A DNA stretch of 64,000 nt from Acanthacorydalis orientalis (taxonomy: Eukaryota; Arthropoda; Insecta; Megaloptera; Corydalidae), in the NCBI GenBank assembly GCA_034766995.1, contig CM068314.1, positions 16,587,701-16,651,700 of the forward strand. The letters are read 5' to 3'. This document shows positions 28,653 to 43,900 of this stretch, one piece after another. Both the position numbers and the translations under genes were made by a program. Numbering within the stretch: the stretch's first letter is position 1; every line of letters begins with the position of its first letter. Under the pieces are notes generated by a model, which saw only the letters and a program-made list of their open reading frames with translations, was not told the origin of the DNA and ran no database searches.

Positions 28653-31600
28653 TTTGTTTGAAAATACGTACATTTTATTGTCAAGTTATAAAATTATTTA
28701 TATTACATTTTATAAGAAAAAAATATTAAAAAACAAATAGTATCAAAATTTCTATAGTAGATTTTTATTTTCTAATTATTTAAATAGCATTTATATATAA
28801 TCCACAATAAAAAATACAATTATAATAAATGTATTTTACAAAACTTCTCCGAACAAACATTTATTAAAATAATATAACGAAACATTTTGACATACCGTTC
28901 TGCACAGAACCGAATGAATCTAATACAGTTCGGCAACCGCATTAACGTTCGATAAATCAGCTCACTATATAAATTATCAGAACATTCTCATTACGGCGAA
29001 CACGTGACAAAAGATAAAGCGACGATAATGATTCAGATAATAGCACGGAGGTCATCGCGAAATCATTAGTTTAATCCGAGGAAACAGTTGTATAAATGCC
29101 CGGCCCGTGGATGTTTGTTACATTTAGACAACATTTGCAGACAGTCATAAGCAACACGGTGTGCAGTGTAGATACAACGTTGTAGTGAGTTCAGGATTTA
29201 ACCATTTTCCAGTCTAGCCTCTGACATATGGTGCACATTTCATGGAGATCATCGTTGTGAACCGCTTTTCCCTCTATTTTCAGCCATTCCTTGACTATCT
29301 CATACCTAAATATTTTGATGTGTAACCCCTCTTTGAATTCACATATGACGACAACTTCAAGATTGAACAGTAATACACAGTCTGCATGAAAAATATATGT
29401 AGATTTGTTATTATGTTTATATTTGTATAATGTTTTATTATGCAGTGTCAAATTATCGTCTCTATTAGTTATTTATTTTTATAATTCTTTAAACATTAGA
29501 AAAACAGACAAACTTATATATATTAAGGATATTCGTTAAAATAAAAATCGCATAAAATATAAATGATTTTTTTTAAATATATCTACATATACAATAACAA
29601 AATTTAAATTACTACTTCGTTATAATTAACCAAAAATAATATTTTGTGTAACAAAAATTTTATCAATTCATATTAAAAAGTTTTATATAACTAAATTAAA
29701 TATATACTACCCACAGAATTTTTTTCAATTTTACTGTGATTTTTTCACAATGACCGTTTTAATTTAATCTAATATCAGTCCACTAATTTCAGCTCGCAAT
29801 TATGAGTTTGTAACACATTGGTCTTTACAAAACATTATATTAACGAAAAATATAATATTATTATAATAAAGCGAAAACTTACTTTATATATATATATATG
29901 AATATTTAAATAAAACTTTATTTAATTAAAATCCTTATATGTTATCTAATTTAGGATAAAAATGATGTATATTGAAAATTTAAGTTAAATCGAATTATTA
30001 TTCTAGAATATAATATAAACTCTGTAGAAATGTTTTTTATCTCAGTTCATGTTTTTAGATAAATAATAAAAATCCTTCGATTTTGTTTTATATTTTAATT
30101 ATCTTCTTATAATAAAGACTGTATTTTTTTAATGGAATATCTTACCAAATATTATTATGGTGGTATAAAATCGAGATACATTTTGTTCAAATTTGTAATC
30201 AATGAACCTCTTATGATTTATGTATCATTTTTTACATGATTCACATCTTAAGTACATGTATCCATGAATCGCTCCACTTTAGTATGTGAAAGTATGATCG
30301 TAACGTTACCCTTGTGATGCGGTGCCGCCAGTAAAATTCACTTCCCTCGTTTACTTTTTATTTTATGGCCAGTTTTCAGCTACGAAAATGAATGTTAGCT
30401 GTATATCACGAATATCACTCGGCTGGTTTGCTGCAAACTACCTGCTTGGCGCTATGACGCCGCTGCATCCCTGTCTTCATCACTCCCCTTTCTGTTAGTG
30501 CTCGTCCTGCCGAATACCTTCGCGTTCTACAGTAACTCCCGCCAGCAGTTGTATATCTGCTTCTAAATACTCAGCTGGCATTCCTCAAAGACAAGCACGT
30601 ACGAAGAAACCGTAGACTAATACAGCTAACACACTTTGCTAATTCAGAGAACGGATTCTGCGGTCAACACATAACATACCTTTATTAAAATAATATAAAA
30701 CTCATAAAAACCAACGACGAAAATATATATTTTTCTCGTGTAAAAATTTTAATTAATTCTCTTACCTAATTTTAATTTATTTGTCATAATTTTTATAACA
30801 AACCATACGTTTTAATATGAAATTTATAGCGAATCCCATCAAAATTACTCGAATAAGCATTACACTTTTACATAGAACTGTTTCTATACGATATATGGAC
30901 TGACAACTCTAATAACAATTAACGCCTTCATTTTCAAATCTGTCTTACATCAGCCACAAAATCGCAACTGTCAGACATATGGAATTTATCACAAAGTTTC
31001 GAGAAAGTTCTATAGACAACAGTACAGAAAATAAATGTAGAGTGTTATATGTATTTATGAAATATGAGTGGCTGTTTTACCTCATTTTCGGATTTCTTGA
31101 TGTTATGTGACAATTATCACAGAAATCGTTTTGTTATTTACTTCTTCATATATAAATTCAACAAAATTCTTGTTATGATTTTTGAATTGTTTTAGAATTA
31201 TTTCTAAATAATACCTTTTTTCAGTTATAAATATTATTTGTTTAATATTATTTTCTCTTTCGTCTTAATTTATTTTGTAATTATGTACGATTTTATAAAT
31301 ACAATTGTTAAATGAATTATGGAAAATATTTTTAAGACGTAGTTTATATTTTGTATTTAATAAAAAAATACTTTTATATTTCAATAAAAAAATAGTTCAT
31401 TAGTAGAGTGTATAAAAATATTAAATTATTAGTCACAAATGTGTATTTTCAAAAATTCTATTTAAAAATTTAAATGAAATTAATTAATTAAATGTCATAT
31501 TTATTACATTTATAATTTACTTATATATATATATATATATATATATGTTATAACTGATTTATTTAAATATATAACTAAACCATCCACAGGTATCTTATTG

Positions 31601-32394
31601 ATAACGTAGTAGTAATAGTTACATACATAAATGATTCACTAGAACCAAGATTATCATGAAAAAAACTAATGGAGTCAGAAGTATAAAAATTAAAATTTGT
31701 AACTTTAATAAAAAATGTTTATACTATCTAGTTTAATCATTAATTTTAGTTTAATTAATAATTTTAAGTTTTGAAAGTAAGATTTTTTGGTTTATGATAT
31801 TTTATTGATACAAATCTTTCGATAATAAAAATAACGATATAAATGTTTTTTATCTATCAGTACTTACTTAAAAACATGTTATTTTATTAAAAAAAAAAAA
31901 TAAACAATATTATAAATTATAAAATACCACGGTATACAAACAGTATCAAAATATACTATTCCGAACGAGAGCATTGTAATATTTTTGTATCGGCATTTTT
32001 TCTGTCCAACAGTGGAATTACTACATTTCAATTAAATGCTACGTTATTTCAACGCAGGAAAACAAAAAAAAAGTTCGTATTTGTCGTACACGTCGATGTG
32101 TTCCTTTTGGCAAATAAGCGCGCTGCTATAATTTATGACATTTTCTTCTTCCCAAGTGATTTGGCCGTTGTACGTGCCGGCGCACGGACCACCGGTGCCG
32201 CCACAAATCATAATAGTGTCGAAGTCGCGTGGCGTGCGGGCCCGTGGGGTCCCGCGCGCGCTACGCCCTGCAGCGCCCGTGCTTCATGCTGTGAAATTAA
32301 CGGCACGACATCAGCCGCTAACGGCAACGTAAAAATAAGACTGCTAGTTATAATTTCTGGAGTTGTCATTTTATGCGCATTACTTACGTCTAAA

Positions 32395-32464
<70 letters not shown>

Positions 32465-32480
32465 GATGTATGTATGTTTG

Positions 32481-32529
<49 letters not shown>

Positions 32530-33588
32530 ACATATGCCCTTCACAAAAAAATTATAACTAATATATTATAACTGATTACACGAATCTTATATTCCATACC
32601 AACTTAAACTTCCTGTTATATTAATTATTGTAGAAAGTTTTATCTATTTAATTTATCTTAAATATTTTCAACACGACATAACATTAAAAAAAATGTTAAA
32701 ATAATATAATTAAATTTCAATATTCATTTTTCATTATAAATATTATTTTTAATGGACTGTAAATAAAAACTCTTACAAATGGGTATATATATATATGTGT
32801 GTGTGTTTGTGTGTGTATGTATATGTATATGCTTGACATACTACTACACAAATAATTTATCCAACATAAGACGTTTTAAAATAAGGACAATTCAAATTTT
32901 ATAATATAAACATAAAGTACCTTCTTACCTAAAAAAAAATAAATTTTATGTTTATATTGGAAATTCTTGAATTATTCTGCAATTTTTTTAAGATTTTTTT
33001 ATACAATACTGACCTTAATAGCTTTTTAATGTATAAAAGCAATTGGTGGAGATTATTTTAACTATTTTTTCATCGGTTTGATCATTCACCTTTTTTACCC
33101 ATTTATAAATATAAATTTCATGTTCAAATTTCCAAACTGAAATTATGTATATATATATATATATACATTAAGTCAATCAGATCTAATATATTGGATTTTG
33201 TGTACCCACACAGGAAATCACATTAAATAGAACGGACTTAAGAGTTAAAAATGAATATTCATAAAAAAATGTGATGTTAAAAGTTTAATAAAAATTCGCT
33301 TCAAAAAATTTTAAACATGAACTGAATTTAGAAAATGTTATAAGTTTACTACTAGTAAAGTAAGAAAAGTTATTTTATAATTTCGTATCTTTTTTTATCT
33401 CAACTATGTGTAATTTCAACACAAATAGTTTTTCTCCATACTAAAAGCATTCTTTTTTATTATTATTATCCAGTACAGTTCTTTGTAAGATAATTTACTC
33501 GTATATGACTATACTGAAAATTAATTTTGGTACATAATTATTTTAAAACTAAAAAAGAACGTCTTTAAAAAGTCGAAAAATATAAAAG

Positions 33589-33625
<37 letters not shown>

Positions 33626-36234
33626 TATGTATATAGATAGATAGGTAGATAGATAGATAGATAGAGATATATATGACTAGAATTCAAATGAATTAATCCA
33701 ATCATACTACAAAAAAATAAATAAAAAATTATCTAACCTTTAAAAATAACATTACAAACAAAATATCTCATGAACGAAATTTTCGAACCTATTGTATTAA
33801 ACAACATGTATTTTTTTTCGAAACATTGATTCAATAGCTAACAAATTACATCAACATAAAAGGTAAACTGTGCTGTTGACAATACATGTAACTGCAATTA
33901 AAAAAACACTATACAATTAATAAACAGCTTTATCCATTATAATATAAACACGAATTGATGGAAAAACATGAAACTATATGAAAAATGTACCTCTATTTAC
34001 TATTATATATATATATATATTTGTATATATATATATATATAAATTGGTTTTTTAAAAAAAAAAGAATTAAAAATGTAACCCTTTAATATTTTCCAACTAC
34101 TCAAGCGAAAATCAATACGCTCATCTAAAACCCTTCTGACCTTAAAATAATTCCAACTCCAACAGGCCATAATTTCTATTCCCCGAACATTTCAACCCCT
34201 GTTACGGAGTAGGGTAAAAAGTAGCATTACATCAGACTAGGCAGGAAGAGCAAAACTTAGGGCTGAGATCATTTCTACGGATTTTATAAGTGTATATGTA
34301 GGATAACGTTTTATGCGTTACGAAAATTATTTAACATGCCATTCGGATAAATAGTAAACACTTTATTAAAGTAACATTAAATATAAATATATCTAAAATT
34401 ATAAGAGAATTTTACGAAAGACAGTTATATTTCCTACAGATTTCTTAGTATATTTTTTAGTACTTTTCAATAAAAATAAAGAAAAATAATACATATATAT
34501 ATATACATATATATGTATATATATATATATATATATCACAATGATATTTTTTGTTATGTTTCATAAAGATAACTTTTTAGTTGAAGAACTTTATATTATT
34601 CTGCTTTTATACCTGTTACAAAAAAATCAATAACGTTTATTGCATTAAAACATGTTCAAAATACAATTTTTTACATAAAAATGTATAATAAAATAAGGCC
34701 TTGCCAACAAAAATAATAAAATGTTTGATGAGAAATATTTTATCTCCGAATATTTTACTAATGAAAATATTTCTTTGACAAAAAAATTACTATTTTCATA
34801 AGTAAATTAACTTTTTTGGAAAACCTCATATTTATCATAAAAACACTTGAATTGTACATCAAATATGATACTTTAAAAAAGATTTATTTTTTGTATACCT
34901 TTATATTGTTTTTAAACGTTGTTTTCACAGAAAAAACACACTTTTCTAAATTTTATAAAGAACAGATTTTATAAGATTAATATCTGAAAAATAATTCAAA
35001 TATCATTTTATGACAAATAATTTTTATTTTTTAATATTTTCGCTATTGGAGAATATTAGAGTCATAATTTAACTATTAGAAATAAATATGTTATAAAATA
35101 AATAAACATGTGTTCTGTATCAGTTAACCAATTGTAGTTTACTTTTGTACTTCTAAAATTTTAAATATTCCAAGAAAAAATTTAAAACTATATGTAGTAT
35201 GGAATTTAGCTAACATGTAATTTGTTCCTGAATAAAATCTGACAGTAGCAGTAAATAAACTACATCAAATCAAATAAAATATATAGGTAGTCAAATGAAT
35301 ATATCTGAATTTTTCATAATTCTGTAATAACATAACATTTGATTCACATATTTCGCTATGTGAATAATTGAATATTTAAAACATTAAATCAATGTAAGTA
35401 ATCTGTTTTTTGCTAAGAAATATTTAATGTAAAAATTTATAGACTGAAACGTTATCTGAAATAAAAATTTACAAGTTCTTCATAAAATGATGCTAAATGA
35501 TTTTTCATTACAGAATTTTTTATCTTTTTAAATTTTACTCTGTCCAAATCCACATATTTCAATTTCATCTAAAATAAAAAATAGATTATGTAGCTTAATT
35601 CACTTCATAGAAAATGATTAAAATACCAAATATTGTATCATCATATATTTTATTTAATTATAATTCTTCTTCATATCAACTAATATAAATAAAAAAAATA
35701 ATATTTCATTTAAGGTCTTTATACATTGTTAATTTGAATTATATTCTTTGAAAGTACAAAAAAAAAATGTTTAATCATATTTCCTTTGTTGTATCTGGGT
35801 TCTTTTTCATTCTTCTATTAATTTCTCTTACGAAGTTTCGCTAAAAAATCATAATTATCTACTTTTCTTAAAATTAATCATTTTTTCTAAAAATACTATT
35901 ACAATTTTTATTTCATATTAAGACAGCATCCCATAAATAATTAAGAAGAAGTTTTAAAAAATTATTAATAAAATTAACCTCTAAGTTAAAATTACAAATT
36001 ACAAGTTTATTCAAAAATTGTAAAAGTACTTATTATTATAAAATATACTGCAATTTATCATTTTTTAAAATTAGTTAATTATTAAAAATTTAAAAATATC
36101 TTACATCACATATATTTATTTTTAAAACAAATTTTTAAATGTTAATGATAGGTGAATCGTAATTCATTCACTAATTGAAGCACGGATTCAGGTTTATTAT
36201 GTTTCAAGGACTATGAAACCCTATTATAAAAAAT

Positions 36235-36287
<53 letters not shown>

Positions 36288-36642
36288 TAAACTGTTTTCT
36301 AGAAAAAATATATATTTTATATTTTAAAAACATCTACTCAAATAACCCTCACGAATTCTTTTTTATAATTCAGACATTTATAGAGATTTAATATAATTAA
36401 TTAGATCAATTAATAATTTTTTCGATATCCTCATTTTACTAGACATTATCAACGAATAAAATATTTTTTAAAAAAAAGGTAAAATAAACACTGATAAATC
36501 GATAACTAGGTAACTATCGATTATAATCAGAAAAGATTAAAGGGCTTTTTCATAATTTGTATTGAATAAAATGTTTGTATATTTAAAAAGTATGTATAAT
36601 AAATGTATCTATGATAAATATTTCTGACAAAAGTGATAGAAA

Positions 36643-36699
<57 letters not shown>

Positions 36700-37380
36700 T
36701 TATACAAACATAAATTCAATATAAATGTAGCTGAAATGAAGTCTATAGTTTACTGCTTGTGTTGAGCTTCAGCGACCGTTGGCGACTAACTTTCTACGTA
36801 GATAGTAGGCCTCACGGAAGGGCAGAATACTTTTCATCCCTGTATTCAGAGGAGGAGGATTGCTAGGGGATGCGCGCGCGTACGACGGGGAGATGGTGGT
36901 GGCGCCTTATATGTGCACGCACTAACGGAGGGTGGACCCTGCAGCCGAATGCACCCTGCCTGCAGAATTGTATCAAACGCCGACGTTGATGCTGCCACAT
37001 AGTTTGTTTGAACGCGACGCTGTCAACCACATTCGAACTTTGTTCGTGAAATATACAAATAGAAATTTATCTTTATTAGTTCGGTGCATCTAAATCGAAT
37101 TCGCGAATACATTCTCAATTTCCAATATTAACGTGGTATATTTTAATCATCGATCGAAATATGTTCACTTTTAAATTTTTCAAATATTTAATTTTATTGT
37201 TGATATATTCGTATTTGTGCGCGCTTTAAAGTGGTTCTGTTAAAGTTTGGTATATTTATATTATTTTGTTGTGTTACCGTTAATTGATTGTTATTTTAAT
37301 TTAATGTTACTCATTTAATAGTGAAATTTTTGTTTGTAAGTATTTATACTTTTTTTAATTACAAACAATTTATACTCGTG

Positions 37381-37423
<43 letters not shown>

Positions 37424-37556
37424 CAATAAATGAAAACTTAAATATTTTTTAATTAATGTATTTTTCAAATTTTAATTCACTATCATATTCAAACAGTTGT
37501 TTGTTTTTTTCAAAATTAAACTTTATAATACATGTTCTCGTTTGTTTAAAAAAGTA

Positions 37557-37604
<48 letters not shown>

Positions 37605-37882
37605 TAATTTAATATTTTTTTATTAAGGTCAGTATTATACCAATTATATTAAAACCCATAATTATAATTTTACTTTAACTTTTACTAAGTTTCATGAATT
37701 GTTTACATATTTCATTATTAAATAACCGTTGCTATTTAAACTTCTGTTATGCGCCTGATTTTAAATAATCTTTAAACTTTTATTAACATGTTCAACAAAC
37801 ATAATACTCGTTGAGAAATTAAAATAATAGCTAATTATAAAATTTTTAGTAATTTATTAGGACAGTATTTAATTCACTCATG

Positions 37883-37952
<70 letters not shown>

Positions 37953-38193
37953 TTAATGCATACATTGAATAATTATGTTCATGTTTTTTACATTAAATTA
38001 TTATTATTTCTTCCCAAATAAAAGTTATTTTATATTTAAAATTATTTTATATTTAAAATGGCAACTTGGAAGTAAACTAGTCGTTTCAGAAATAAAATAA
38101 ATGAGTAGTAAAAATATATTATTTTCTCGCACTAAATTAAATTACCATTACTTAAATTCTATTGTAATATTTTCAACAATTTATTTATATGTG

Positions 38194-38264
<71 letters not shown>

Positions 38265-39175
38265 TGTACATTTTTCTCTATCGTTAATGTTTATCAAAGG
38301 TGTAATCATTCAAACGTAATTACTAGACTATTTACAGTCCCTTCTTTGTCAATGTAATGTTATAACGTTTCTCAGGTTAAGACTTTTCTATCCAAACGTG
38401 TCTGTCGATTTTTGCACGGGTCACGCTACATTACAATGAGTAGTATTTAACGTGAAACGATATAGAACAGACTTGTGGATAAATCACGTGATAGGAACAG
38501 CGTGGGACGCGTTCTCAAAACGTCGCGTGACATTCACGAAAACTTGAACGTGCCGCATCGAAACATTAACGTCGTTTCAACTCTTGTGTGACGAACAGTT
38601 CGTTACTAACGGCGTTTCGTTGTTTGTCACAATTTCGTTTACTTTCTCTCCAGACAGAAAGATCCACATTTATATAAAATATATACCAGATAAAATCGTG
38701 ATGCAATCGATTAATTCATATTAAATCAGTATATCGCGTCGTTCTTAAATTAAATAAATATTTGTGCTTAGATGAATGCAGCATTGACATGTATTGGTAA
38801 GTGTTTAAATTATTCCTTTATATTCTATTAGATATTTGAATCATGCATTATAACAGTACTCATTGTTTAATAACAGATATTTAAAACAATCGATTAGATA
38901 TAATAAACTCAGTTTATATGTATCAGCTGTTGTATGTATATATATATATATATATAGATAGATATATATATATATATACATACATACATACATACAATAC
39001 ATATAATTTAGAAATGAAAAAGGCAGATTAATTCTTTCATTTTTTTGTTTCCTCGAGTATAAATACAAGTAATTAAAAAAAACAAACGTTAATTAATTCA
39101 TTTCTAAAATATTTTTCCCTATAGAATGTTTAAAAAAATAAAATTTAAATTATTAGTTGGGTAACTAAATTTATG

Positions 39176-39215
<40 letters not shown>

Positions 39216-39235
39216 GATATGTTAATATATGTGTG

Positions 39236-39266
<31 letters not shown>

Positions 39267-39618
39267 ATATATATATACAATATATATAAGCCAAATATTT
39301 TTTATATTATTCTACGTTTCACAAAATCTGCTGTAATATTGAGTAATTTATATTTTAAACAAGAAAATAAATTCAGACATTGAAAAACTATTTTTTTTAA
39401 TTTGTTATTAATCTTTTTCAAATAAGGGAATTTAAATTGATTTTTGATCTAATTTAGAAAAAAAATGTTTTTTATATCTTCTGGAATGAATACAAATGTG
39501 ATGTGAATATGAATATTTATAGATTTATGATTAAAATAATATTTTTAAGATATATACTGTATTATTTTTTTTTAGAAATGTGTTTATATTAAGTATTTTT
39601 TTAATTAAACCTTTTTTA

Positions 39619-39656
<38 letters not shown>

Positions 39657-40080
39657 AATCAATTAACGGAGCTTCTTTGCTCATATATGAAGAAAATCTG
39701 TTACGATATTACTAAAAGAGTAAATAAGTAATAGATCTATTTTTAATTTTTACTGAAAGAACTTAATTAGTCTTTATGAAAAGAGTAGAAATGAATTAAT
39801 GTAAATATATAGTTAAATCGGAAAAATAATATAATAAAATTCTTCTATTAACAAATAAAATATTTGTTTTTTATTTAACTTAACTATTTATACAATATTT
39901 GTCTCCAAATTTCTGATTATTTGTCCATGCATTTAATTATTTAAATTAATTATTTTCTTTAATATTTAAATATATTCTTAATTATATTACAATTTTACTT
40001 GCAAGTATGATACAAATTCTTAAATCATTGTAAAGAAAACATTCCTGGGAAATAGGAAAAGTGTATTTTTATTTGCAATT

Positions 40081-40150
<70 letters not shown>

Positions 40151-40885
40151 ATATATACATATTATGTATGTGTATTTTTGTGTGAGGAGAAGTTATATGG
40201 ATTAATATGTTTCTATTTTTATTATTACGTATCGTTTAATTAATAATTGTATAAAAAATATAATTTAACTTATACTCATTTTATCATTCACTATTTATGA
40301 AATAAAAATATTCTTAAATAATATTACTAAATATTAAATAGTTAATCTTATTTTTATATAAGTATTTAATAGAAATGTTTATTGTTATACGTATGTACAT
40401 TTCAATGAACAGGAAAATAATTAGTCTGTTTTTTAAAATGCATTATGAAACTAATGTTTAAATTTCTTCCTTAGATTAACTATTTTCTATTTCTGTTATA
40501 CATTCAAAACATATTAGCTAAATTTGAATAGGGAAAGTCGTTGAGTCGCTATTTAATAAAGTAATATTTTTTTTGTTTTATTGTATATTTTAAATGCCAT
40601 GTAAATAATCTTATAAAAATTTAATTTAAATCAAATTAAATTCATTAAAAACCAACTGTTCTCTTATCTTATAATATTTTTTTATTTTACTACTATTATA
40701 TGATTGAACAATATTTATTTTTAACACTACTGTTATGACTACTGTTTATATGACGATTCACATACTATTAAAATATGTTATTTAAATAATCAGAAAATTA
40801 AACTATAATGCTTGTTAAAAAAGAAATATATATTTAGTTTTTTGTATTGTAGAATTGTAAATCTTATTGTATCAAAAACGTACCA

Positions 40886-40951
<66 letters not shown>

Positions 40952-43900
40952 GTACGTATGTGTGTGTATGTGTGAATGTGTATGTTTTCGAATGTAAATG
41001 CTCGTGTGGGTTGACTGAGGATATCGTATATAAAATAATATTCGCATATCTTAAAAATCTCAAATCCCTATATTATCAATATTTCATTTAGAATATACCC
41101 TACTTTAACTGAAATCAAACCCTTGCTCGGAATGACGTAATTAAAATTTCCATCCCTCTATACCCATCGACCCTGTTCGTGTGTGATGGCAGCAAGCTGT
41201 GCAGACTCGAATGTTGGTATCACATGGTTCGTGGCAAATGTACGAAATACACAGTACATAGTAAGATCAAGGATGTAATGAGCCGATGTAAAACCGGGCA
41301 ACACATTTCACTCCCTCTCCTATATCTCTAAACATTACACTTCACTTATGTTTCGTGTTTGTGCTATTGTCAGACACAGACAACAGTAGAACAATAAGTA
41401 AAAAAGCCTATGTTTATTTCTATTTCATAATGAAGACATTTTATAAATATTGTTGAGACGAATATCACTAGATCTTATTCACTGTGATTCAAGTACTCCT
41501 AAATTATCCCAACACTGCAGTGTCTGTTGTTCCTTGCGTCCTCTGCACACAGGGCCGCATTTTGAAATACATAATACAAACCAACTCTTCTTATACAATT
41601 TTTTATCTACTGCACTATCTACACAAGTATCTTATATAGCATTAAACTAAATTTATTGAAAAATTATTTATCAAGACAAAAAGATTACATCCTTTTAATA
41701 ACACAAGTGAATATTGTTTTAATTTTATATTATTTATAATATTAACTCCTTATTTAATATTAAGTAAAAGAAAAAAATTCACAAAATTGCAAAAATATGT
41801 AATAGATAATATATTTACATCTTTTTGAAAAAGAAAATTGTATAATGGAAACTAAAATTGATCTATTTCTCTTATAATTTTTTTACTTTCTACGCCATTT
41901 CAAAATAAAATCAATGATTAATTTTTTCAAGTTTTTTTATACTTCATTTACATGTATTTGATAGTTATTCAAATTAACAATAAAATAAACTATTAAATAT
42001 CACTAAATATTGGATATAATATCGCTATTATTTTTCTTAATAAAAAAGTCACTATTTTTCGTAGATCTGTCTATCTATTATAATATAATATTTAAAATTT
42101 TAATTTCATTTCCAACTCTAATATTTTACAAGGTTTTCACGTTCTTGTGGATGCAAATGTTGTTTCTGAAACTCATATTTCATTTCTAGGAGCTCTATAA
42201 TTTATTTAACAAAAGATTTATAATTCAATGAAATTAGTAATTTTGTAAAAAAAGTATTTTTTCTGCGTAAAATAATGTATGAATATTAAAATAATGTAAA
42301 ATAATGTGTAAAAATATTTACAAAAATATATTTTTTAAATTAAATAAATATATATAATGAGGATTATTAATGACTCAAATTCATTGTAAGTATATTTTTA
42401 TTTACTTAAATGTTACTGTTTTATATATATATATATATATGCGTGTGTGTGTGTGTGTATAAATATAAAATTTTAAATATAGAAACTCGAAATATAGTGT
42501 GTAATGAAAAAAATTCTTTTCTAAAAATTTTTATATATCTCTATTGTTATATTGCCAATATTTCTTTGATATATACATTCTTTTTTAAAATATACATTGA
42601 TAATCCGTTTTTAAATTCATTTAAATAATTTTTTATCAAAAATAACAGGACAAAATTAAAAATAAATAATCAAATAAAGATTTTATTAAATCTACAATTT
42701 CTTTTGTAAAAAAATTTGATAGAATTTTGAATATTACTTCATTAAATTTTGATATTAAACACAAGTAATTAAATTTTTAAAGTATTATTTTTTTATGTAT
42801 AATGATACTTCATCATTATTTTCATTTTTTATTTTTTACTGGTGTATTTAAATTAGATTAAGATAATTTTTTTAATATACAAATTATGTTAATTAATATT
42901 ATCATTTTTTTAGATAACCAGAGACATATTCATATTTTATCTCATTATAATAATAATAATAACAATAATAATAAAGACGACACTAATATCTCTGTGAAAG
43001 TACGCTCCTGACGAACATTGAAGCGACGGTGAGAAAAAGCTATGCACCGACGCTTGCGATCTTCTAGCATGTGGTATCTCACCCTTGCTCTTACACGAGT
43101 GTGCTAAGGGGACGTTTGTTCCTTCCCTCGGCCCATCTCTCAAGATCCTAATTCCGAACAGTTTAAATGTCGTAATCTCGACGGATTTGCCACCATTTGA
43201 ACCGGACTCTGATTTAGCGGCTCACTGGTGTCGTTCTCTTGACGCGGACGTCACTGTTGAAAAGAAAAGTGATAATGTCTTAAGCTCACTTCACTCACAG
43301 CTAACAACGAAATCAGAGAACACCACACTACATTGCCGTATATGTAAACTGATGTTGGACTCGAAAGATAGTCTTACGGTCTCATGTATTATAGGAATTA
43401 TTTATTTCACTCTGTATTGTAGATTGTTGATTAAAGTTTGCAAGAAATCGCTAGGGTGGCGAAAAGTGGTTTATCAATTTCGAATTGCTTTACCAGTAGC
43501 TTGTTTTCCCAAATCTCACTTAATACTTCTGCTAAATAAATATAACTACTACACATGTTGTTTTTTTTTGTTTCTAATAAAACAAAATATCATATAAAAG
43601 TAAATACTAATTTACATTTCAGCTTGAACAATTTAATAAAATATTTATTTCTGATTAAGTTATTGAAGTCATTAAACTAAATCAATCATTCAATAATAAA
43701 TCAATAAGACTCATTTTTCAAGTATTCGAAATAATAAAAACGTACATTTTTTACTATAGTGTAAACCTATACTAAGTGGTACATATAAAGCTTGAAAGTA
43801 CAATTTATTAATTTTCTAGTTCACCCCTAAATTGCTATGAATGTTATAAATAAGTGGTACTTACACAAATCGAGTGCATTAGGGATAAATTATATGTTTC

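Noticed and set aside
33280..33300. AAAGTTT-type MYT1 binding words at several places, suggesting autoregulation
   Set aside because: The heptamer is expected often by chance in DNA this AT-rich, and no clustering beyond that was obvious.
38197..38268. Possible CRISPR-like or satellite array of short units
   Set aside because: Simple GTAT/TA microsatellite without spacers.
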